Positions 5,976 to 12,482 of a stretch of 19,746 nt of DNA are shown here, piece by piece. The number at the start of each line of letters is the position of its first letter. Within the stretch, counting starts at the first letter, position 1. A program made the position numbers and the translations under genes. The stretch lies in assembly GCA_035518375.1 (NCBI GenBank), contig DATIXQ010000095.1, positions 1 through 19,746 of the forward strand. Direction: 5' to 3'. The notes beneath the pieces are model-generated. The model ran no database searches, was not told the origin of the DNA, and saw only the letters and a list, made by a program, of their open reading frames with translations. Source of the stretch: DATJLY01 sp035518375 (GTDB lineage: Bacteria > Pseudomonadota > Alphaproteobacteria > ATCC43930 > CGMCC-115725).

Positions 5976-8126
5976 CTAGGCCGCCATGCGCTTCGTCTTG
6001 ATGAGCTTCAGGATCTCGCCGGCGGCGCGCGGGATGTTGGTGCCGGGGCCGAAGATCGCGGCAACGCCGGCCGCGCGCAAGAACTCGTAGTCCTGCGGCG
6101 GGATGACGCCGCCCACGACGACGATCACGTCCTCGGCGCCTTCATCGCGCAGGGATTTGACGAGCGCCGGCACGAGCGTCTTGTGGCCGGCCGCCTGGCT
6201 CGACACGCCGATCACGTGCACGTCATTCTCGATCGCGGCGCGCGCCGCTTCCTCGGGCGTCTGGAACAGCGGGCCGATATCGACATCGAAGCCCAAATCG
6301 GCGAAGGCGGTCGCGATCACCTTGGCGCCGCGGTCGTGCCCGTCCTGGCCCAGTTTCGCCACCAGCATGCGCGGACGCCGGCCTTCGGCGCGGGCAAAGG
6401 CATCGACCTCGCGCCCGACGCAGCGATAGTCCTCGTCATCCTCGCTAAGCGCGCCGTAGACGCCCGAGACCGAGCGGATGGTGGCGCGATGGCGCGTGAA
6501 TACCTGCTCGAGCGCGTCCGACACCTCGCCGATCGTGGCGCGGGCGCGCATCGCCGCGATCGCGCGCTCGAGAAGGTTGCCGGTGCCGCTCTTCGCCGTC
6601 TCGACCAGCGCGTCGAGCGCCGCCGTGACGCGTGAGCCGTCGCGCGATGCCCGCACCCGCGCAAGCCGTGCGATCTGCTGCTCGCGCACTTTGTCGTTGT
6701 CGATCGCGAGAAGCTCCACCGGCTCGGCCTCTTCGAGCTGATAGCGGTTGACGCCGACGATCACGTCCTCGCCACGATCGACGCGCGCCTGGCGCCGCGC
6801 CGCCACTTCCTCGATGCGGAGCTTGGGCATGCCCTGCTCCACCGCCTTGGTCATGCCGCCCAGGGCCTCGACCTCGTCAATCAAGGCCGCGGCCGCGGCC
6901 GCGACCGAGTGAGTGAGGTTTTCGACGTAATAGCTGCCGCCCAGCGGATCGACGACATGCGCGATGCCGCTCTCCTCGGCGAGGATGAGCTGCGTGTTGC
7001 GCGCGACGCGGGCCGAGGCGGGCGTCGGCAGCGCCAGCGCCTCGTCGAAGGAATTGGTGTGAAGCGACTGCGTGCCGCCAAGCACGGCCGCCATCGCCTC
7101 GATGGCGGTGCGCACGATGTTGTTGTGCGGGTCCTGCTCGGTGAGGCTCACGCCCGAGGTCTGGCAATGCATGCGGAGCGCAAGGCTCTGCGCGTTCTTC
7201 GGCTCGAATTTGCGCATGAGCTTCGCCCACAGGAGGCGTGCTGCCCTGAGCTTCGCCACCTCCATGAAGAAATTCATGCCGATGCAGAAGAAGAAGGAGA
7301 GCCGCGGCGCGAACTCGTCGATCGAAAGCCCCTTCGACAAGGCGGCGCGGACATATTCGAGCCCGTCGGCAAGCGTGAAAGCCAATTCCTGCACGCACGA
7401 GGCACCCGCCTCCTGCATGTGGTAGCCCGAGATCGAAATCGAGTTGAAGCGCGGCATGTGGCGCGCCGTGTATTCGATGATGTCGGCGACGATCCGCATC
7501 GATGGTCCGGGCGGATAGATGTAGGTGTTGCGGACCATGAACTCCTTGAGGATGTCGTTCTGGATCGTGCCGGAAAGCTTTGCCTCGGCCGCGCCCTGCT
7601 CGTCCGCGGCAACGATGAAGGCCGCCAGCACCGGAAGCACCGCGCCGTTCATGGTCATCGACACGCTGATCCGGTCGAGCGGGATGCCCGCGAACAGGAT
7701 ATTCATGTCCTCGACCGAATCGATCGCGACGCCGGCCTTGCCCACGTCGCCAACGACGCGCGGATGGTCGCTGTCGTAGCCGCGGTGAGTCGCGAGATCG
7801 AACGCAACCGACAGCCCGGTCTGGCCCGCGGCAAGATTGTCGCGGAAGAAGCGGTTCGAGTCCTCCGCGGTCGAGAAGCCCGAATATTGGCGCACGGTCC
7901 ACGGGCGGTTGGCATACATGGTGGCGCGCACGCCGCGCAGATAAGGCGGAAAGCCCGGCAGCGAGGCGCGCGCCTCGATCCCTTCGAGGTCGGCCGCCGT
8001 GTAAAGCGGCTTCACCCGGATGCCTTCGAGCGTCTCCCACAGGAGCCCGTCGGCGCTTTTGCCGCCCAGCTCCTTTACGGCGAGCGCCTGCCAGTCGGCG
8101 AGCGTTTTCTCGGGGAAATCGCCCAT
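5976..8126 (-). CDS. scpA: Methylmalonyl-CoA mutase (single-chain, B12-dependent)
   Basis: A 716-residue adenosylcobalamin enzyme that interconverts (R)-methylmalonyl-CoA and succinyl-CoA in propionate and odd-chain/branched catabolism or the ethylmalonyl-CoA pathway. The N-terminal TIM barrel holds the substrate region RATMYANRPWTVRQYSGFST (67-86). Positions matching known active-site residues are Y81, R199 (in VRNTYIYPP) and H236 (in SGYHMQEAGA). The C-terminal B12 domain has the base-off motif D-x-H-x-x-G as DGHDRG (595-600), with H597 the cobalt ligand. Catalytic and B12 domains are fused and full length, with no lesion. I prefer the ATG at 8126 (MGDFPEKTLADW); an ATG 36 bp upstream would overlap ctaA. 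The start lies 7 bp past the ctaA stop, so they are probably one transcript. The chaperone gene meaB is downstream on the same strand. Confidence 0.95.
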   Translation of the reverse strand: MGDFPEKTLADWQALAVKELGGKSADGLLWETLEGIRVKPLYTAADLEGIEARASLPGFPPYLRGVRATMYANRPWTVRQYSGFSTAEDSNRFFRDNLAAGQTGLSVAFDLATHRGYDSDHPRVVGDVGKAGVAIDSVEDMNILFAGIPLDRISVSMTMNGAVLPVLAAFIVAADEQGAAEAKLSGTIQNDILKEFMVRNTYIYPPGPSMRIVADIIEYTARHMPRFNSISISGYHMQEAGASCVQELAFTLADGLEYVRAALSKGLSIDEFAPRLSFFFCIGMNFFMEVAKLRAARLLWAKLMRKFEPKNAQSLALRMHCQTSGVSLTEQDPHNNIVRTAIEAMAAVLGGTQSLHTNSFDEALALPTPASARVARNTQLILAEESGIAHVVDPLGGSYYVENLTHSVAAAAAALIDEVEALGGMTKAVEQGMPKLRIEEVAARRQARVDRGEDVIVGVNRYQLEEAEPVELLAIDNDKVREQQIARLARVRASRDGSRVTAALDALVETAKSGTGNLLERAIAAMRARATIGEVSDALEQVFTRHRATIRSVSGVYGALSEDDEDYRCVGREVDAFARAEGRRPRMLVAKLGQDGHDRGAKVIATAFADLGFDVDIGPLFQTPEEAARAAIENDVHVIGVSSQAAGHKTLVPALVKSLRDEGAEDVIVVVGGVIPPQDYEFLRAAGVAAIFGPGTNIPRAAGEILKLIKTKRMAA

Positions 8127-8133
8127 GCTCAGA

Positions 8134-9345
8134 TCATACAAGCGGCGCGCGCGCCAAGCCATGGCGCACCACGAGCGCCGCGGTCAGGAGCAAAAGCGCG
8201 CCGCCCTGATGCGCGACCGCGACCGGTAACGGCACGACCAGGAGCAGCGTCGCGACGCCGAGCCCGAGCTGCAGCAGCGCCATCGCCGCCATGAGGTGGA
8301 ACGCAAGCCGCACGCCGGGCGCGAGCGCCGCGCGGAGCGAGGCGAGCCAGAGCGCGATCGTCGCCGCCACCGTCGTCTCGGCAAGCACGCGGTGATCCCA
8401 TTGCACCGCGACGAGGTTCTCGAAGAAGTTCCGCCACCACGGCGCGTCGTGCCAATAGCCCGGCGGAACGAAGCGGCCTTCCATCAGGGGGAAGGTGTTG
8501 TCGAGATAGCCTGCGCGCGTACCGGCGACGAAGCTGCCTGCCACCATCGTGACGAAGACGAGCAGAAGGATGAGGCTCGCGCCGGCCCGAAGCCATGCTG
8601 TGCACCCTCTCCGCCCTTGAGGGCGGAGAGGGGGGGACCCATCGCGAAGCGATGGGAGGGTGAGGTGGGCCTGCGCCGCGCGAGAGCCCCCCACCTCTCC
8701 CCGACCCTCTCCGCCCCCGGGGGCGGAGAGGGAGATGTGCGCTGGCGAACCGAGCAGATCCAGCGCGGCCCACAGCATCGCCGCGTAGATCAGCACCGCC
8801 ATCGCGAGGTGGAGCGCCAGGCGGTACTGGCTCACCTCGATCCGGTTCTCGAGGCCGCTCGCCACCATGTACCAGCCGACGGCGCCTTGCAGCGCGCCCA
8901 AGGCAAAGATGCCGGCGAGCTTCGGCGCGAAACCCGCAGGGATGCGGCGGCGCGCGAGGAAATAGAAGAACGGAACGGCGAACACCACGCCGATGAGCCG
9001 GCCCCAGAGACGATGCAGATATTCCCAGAAGAAGATGCCCTTGAACTCGGCCAAGGTCATGCCCGCGTCGATGGCGCGGTATTGCGGGATCGCCTGGTAG
9101 CGCGCGAACTCCGCCTGCCATTCCGCCGCGCTCAAGGGCGGAATGACGCCGGTCACCGGCTGCCACTCCGTGATCGACAGCCCCGACTCGGTTAAGCGCG
9201 TCACGCCGCCGATCAGCACCATGAGGAATACCATGGCGCAGCAGGCGAGAAGCCAAAGCGCGACCTGGCGCTCGGCGGCAGGCGCGCGCGTCTCGGCGCG
9301 GGGGACGGCAAGGGCGGGCACCGACGGAAACTGCGGGCCGCTCAC
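8134..9345 (-). CDS. ctaA: Heme A synthase (COX15/CtaA)
   Basis: An integral membrane enzyme of 403 residues that oxidises the C8 methyl of heme O to give heme A for aa3-type cytochrome oxidase. Eight membrane helices in two four-helix halves are visible. Conserved heme-ligand histidines fall in EYLHRLWGR (H111), ALHLAM (H179), QWDHRVLAE (H318) and VAHQGG (H379). GVTRLTESGLSITEWQPVTG (47-66) is the family hallmark. The linker between the halves, about residues 199-252, is enlarged and Gly/Pro/Arg-rich because a palindromic repeat (8605-8732) lies in frame there. Both flanks stay in one frame with no stop, so the enzyme is probably functional. usg lies 34 bp upstream and scpA 7 bp downstream, which suggests an operon. 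Confidence 0.93.
   Translation of the reverse strand: MSGPQFPSVPALAVPRAETRAPAAERQVALWLLACCAMVFLMVLIGGVTRLTESGLSITEWQPVTGVIPPLSAAEWQAEFARYQAIPQYRAIDAGMTLAEFKGIFFWEYLHRLWGRLIGVVFAVPFFYFLARRRIPAGFAPKLAGIFALGALQGAVGWYMVASGLENRIEVSQYRLALHLAMAVLIYAAMLWAALDLLGSPAHISLSAPGGGEGRGEVGGSRAAQAHLTLPSLRDGSPPLRPQGRRGCTAWLRAGASLILLLVFVTMVAGSFVAGTRAGYLDNTFPLMEGRFVPPGYWHDAPWWRNFFENLVAVQWDHRVLAETTVAATIALWLASLRAALAPGVRLAFHLMAAMALLQLGLGVATLLLVVPLPVAVAHQGGALLLLTAALVVRHGLARAPLV
8605..8732. repeat. Composite palindromic repeat inside ctaA
   Basis: Two hairpins with identical 12-bp arms (CCCTCTCCGCCC / GGGCGGAGAGGG) lie at 8605-8632 (loop TTGA) and 8705-8732 (loop CCGG), exactly 100 bp apart. Between them are a third perfect hairpin, CCCATCGC-GAA-GCGATGGG (8638-8656), and an imperfect GGTGAGGTGGG / CCCCCCACCTC pairing. 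The architecture matches dispersed non-coding palindromic elements that I recall from alphaproteobacterial intergenic regions. Here it is translated as about 43 residues of the linker between the two halves of CtaA. Confidence 0.8.
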
Positions 9346-9379
9346 CGCTTTGGCAAGGGGCCGCGACGTTTGCGCCGGG

Positions 9380-9643
9380 TCAGTGCAGCGCGAAGCTTGC
9401 CTCGGCGTGCCGCAGGCGCCCCGGGCTCAGCACGGGCGCATGCGCCACCCGCACCGAATGGACCTTACCGTCGAGATTGCAGGCCCAGAAATCGAGGAAT
9501 TTGCGCAGGACCGGGAAAGAGGGCGCGAGGTCGAGCTGCTGCCAGACGAAGCTCTGCAGCAAGTGCGGGTGGTCGGGGAGATGATAGAGGATCTCGGCGG
9601 TGGTGAGCCGGTAGCCGCGGAGCTGGACGGCAAGGGTGCGCAT
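9380..9643 (-). CDS. usg: Usg family protein
   Basis: An 87-residue protein of the alphaproteobacterial Usg family, first named from an unidentified gene next to the Caulobacter trp genes; its function is unknown. Diagnostic segments are QLRGYRLTTAEILYHLPDHP (7-26), LLQSFVWQQLDLAPSFPVL (28-46), KFLDFWACNLDGKVHSVRVA (48-67) and the C-terminal His. Length is normal and no signal peptide or membrane helix is present. The ATG at 9643 has GAGG 6 nt upstream. The gene is divergent from groES and just upstream of ctaA on the same strand. No trp genes are visible in the window. Confidence 0.9.
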   Translation of the reverse strand: MRTLAVQLRGYRLTTAEILYHLPDHPHLLQSFVWQQLDLAPSFPVLRKFLDFWACNLDGKVHSVRVAHAPVLSPGRLRHAEASFALH

Positions 9644-9764
9644 AAGATGCCTCGCAATGGATCGTGCTCTCCCTGAACGAGTGTCAGCCGATCATTATCC
9701 GGGCTCAAGACTTAAATTATTTCAAAGACTTAGCAGCCTGCGACGAAGATTGCTGCCAAGTCCG

Positions 9765-9793
9765 CTTGACAGTCGGGAGCCGCGAACCTAAGT
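9765..9793 (+). promoter_or_regulatory. Predicted groESL promoter (RpoH-like)
   Basis: CTTGACA (9765-9771), with CCTAAGT at 9787-9793, fits the alphaproteobacterial heat-shock sigma-32 pattern CTTG-N17/18-CYTATNT (18 bp between CTTG and CCTAAGT). TTGACA is also a perfect housekeeping -35, so dual recognition is possible. The predicted start near 9800 falls inside the CIRCE element, the usual layout for alphaproteobacterial groESL. Confidence 0.6.
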
Positions 9794-9795
9794 CT

Positions 9796-9822
9796 CTGGC
9801 ACTCGCCGGCCAAGAGTGCTGA
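9796..9822 (+). promoter_or_regulatory. CIRCE operator (HrcA site)
   Basis: Inverted repeat CTGGCACTC - 9 nt - GAGTGCTGA, against the consensus TTAGCACTC-N9-GAGTGCTAA. The GCACTC/GAGTGC core is perfect and the spacer is exactly 9. It lies 44 nt before the groES start, at the predicted transcription start. HrcA repressor binding is established for this element; hrcA itself is not in the window. Confidence 0.9.
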
Positions 9823-9866
9823 CAAAAGCACAGGCCGGCGCCCCCGCATTCGAGGAGGTTAGCCAA

Positions 9867-10181
9867 ATGAAGTTCAAGCCGTTGCAGGACCGTGTGCTGA
9901 TCCGGCGGCTGGATCAGGAAGAGAAGACATCTGGCGGGATCATCATTCCCGACACCGCCAAGGAAAAGCCGATGGAGGGCGAAGTGATCGCCGCCGGGCC
10001 CGGCGCCCGCGACGAAAAAGGTGAGCTCCATCCGCTCGACGTCAAGATCGGCGACCGCGTGCTGTTCGGCAAATGGTCGGGCACCGAGGTCAAGATCGAC
10101 GGCGAGGATCTCGTCATCATGAAGGAAAGCGACATTCTCGGCGTGATCGAGGGCGTCGCAACGAAGCGCAAGGCCGCTTGA
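9867..10181 (+). CDS. groES: Co-chaperonin GroES
   Basis: A 104-residue co-chaperonin that forms the heptameric lid of GroEL. MKFKPLQDRVLIRR opens the protein. The mobile loop is about residues 18-34 with the GroEL-binding hydrophobic GGIII (23-27), and the C-terminal core contains GDRVLFGKWSGTEVKIDGED. It ends with a slightly long basic tail (VATKRKAA). I choose the ATG at 9867 (GGAGG 8 nt upstream) over an in-frame ATG at 9816, which would begin inside the CIRCE element. groEL follows after 14 bp. Confidence 0.97.
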   Translation: MKFKPLQDRVLIRRLDQEEKTSGGIIIPDTAKEKPMEGEVIAAGPGARDEKGELHPLDVKIGDRVLFGKWSGTEVKIDGEDLVIMKESDILGVIEGVATKRKAA

Positions 10182-10195
10182 GGAGGGACTGAGAA

Positions 10196-11833
<1,638 letters not shown>

Positions 11834-11860
11834 TCCACACGAACCTTCTTTGCAGCCAAG

Positions 11861-11889
11861 GGGCCGCGGCTCGTCCGCGGCCCTTTTTT
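11861..11889 (+). terminator. Intrinsic terminator of groESL
   Basis: A 9-bp GC-only stem GGGCCGCGG (11861-11869), loop CTCGT, CCGCGGCCC (11875-11883), followed by six T (11884-11889). It sits 28 bp past the groEL stop. The T-run overlaps the stop codon of the convergent csbD-like gene. On the minus strand there is no T-tract after the stem, so it works mainly for groESL. Confidence 0.9.
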
Positions 11890-12163
11890 ATTTGCCGCTG
11901 AACTTGTTCTCGATCGAGGTGGTGATATCGCGCACCGAGTCCTTGAACTTGCCCCAGGCATCCTGCAGCTGCCCGTTGCTCTTGTCGGTCTGCCCCTGCG
12001 CCTGGAGCTTCTGGTCGCCGGTCACGGCGCCCGCGCCCTGCTCGACCGTTCCCTTGAGCTCTTTGCCGGTGCCCTGGACCCGGTCGCTGTCGAGCGCGTG
12101 GGCGGCGCCGATGGCGACAGATGATGCGAGCGCCAGAACGGCGATGGCCTGCCCGATCCGCAT
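11888..12163 (-). CDS. CsbD-like stress protein with signal peptide
   Basis: A 91-residue CsbD-family protein. Residues 1-23 form a classical signal peptide (MRIGQAIAVLALASSVAIG, then AHA as the probable cleavage site), so the product is periplasmic or envelope-bound rather than cytosolic like Bacillus CsbD. The mature part has the CsbD pattern of Gly/Lys-spaced segments: GTGKELKGTVEQGAGAVTGD (31-50) and AQGQTDKSNGQ (55-65), mostly helical and very hydrophilic. CsbD proteins are stress-induced and of unknown biochemical role. A near-perfect EcfG promoter lies just upstream (12194-12219), and GGGAG precedes the ATG by about 10 nt. It is convergent with groEL. Confidence 0.88.
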   Translation of the reverse strand: MRIGQAIAVLALASSVAIGAAHALDSDRVQGTGKELKGTVEQGAGAVTGDQKLQAQGQTDKSNGQLQDAWGKFKDSVRDITTSIENKFSGK

Positions 12164-12193
12164 GCGGAACTGCTCCCTTTAGTTCCTCCTCCA

Positions 12194-12219
12194 AACGGCG
12201 CGCCCGCCCCGTTCGTTCC
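12194..12219 (-). promoter_or_regulatory. Predicted EcfG (general stress) promoter for the csbD-like gene
   Basis: On the minus strand GGAAC (complement of 12215-12219), 17 nt, then CGTT (complement of 12194-12197). This is an exact match to the alphaproteobacterial EcfG/RpoE2 consensus GGAAC-N16/17-CGTT. The start of transcription would lie about 20-25 nt before the csbD ATG, leaving room for the GGGAG ribosome site. Regulation by EcfG is inferred; no ecfG, nepR or phyR gene is in the window. Confidence 0.75.
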
Positions 12220-12278
12220 TCCCGGCGCTTGGCACGCCTCGTGCAGCGGTATCGTCGTACCTTGGCCAAGGAGCCCCG

Positions 12279-12482
12279 ATGCGTTCCGTCCTCGCCGCGC
12301 CGCTGGCACTCGCCGCCATCATGTGCGGCCTCCTGACTTACTCGGAAATGCTGCCGCAGAAGGCGCCGCGCGACGCGGCAGCGCTCGATGAGCAACGGGT
12401 CGAGGAAGGGTTCGGCCGGCTCGACCTGTTGCCCAGCGTTTGGCCGGGAATGACGCGGGATTGGGCAGCGCTCAACCGATGA
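12279..12482 (+). CDS. Small putative membrane-anchored protein, unknown function
   Basis: 67 residues. I recognise no family. Residues 4-21 (VLAAPLALAAIMCGLLTY) form a hydrophobic helix that could be an uncleaved signal anchor. The remainder (about 44 residues) is charged and soluble, ending VWPGMTRDWAALNR. AIMC does not fit a lipobox, so it is not called a lipoprotein. The ATG has AAGGAG 6 nt upstream, which supports real translation. It is divergent from the csbD-like gene with 115 bp between, and its 3' end overlaps the stop of the convergent sensor kinase by 11 bp. Confidence 0.6.
   Translation: MRSVLAAPLALAAIMCGLLTYSEMLPQKAPRDAAALDEQRVEEGFGRLDLLPSVWPGMTRDWAALNR

Noticed and set aside
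8605..8732. The hairpins as transcription terminators.
   Set aside because: They lie inside an intact ctaA frame and have no T-tract after either stem on the coding strand.
8599..8740. 5-bp direct repeats TGTGC (8599-8603 and 8736-8740) flanking the ctaA palindromes, as a target-site duplication.
   Set aside because: The offset is 137 bp, not a multiple of three, so a simple insertion with this duplication would break the frame. A 5-mer match is also easily chance. It is noted only as a possibility.
12229..12255. TTGGCA-15 nt-TATCGT as promoter of the small plus-strand gene.
   Set aside because: The spacing is short and the -10 match poor. Not distinguishable from chance.
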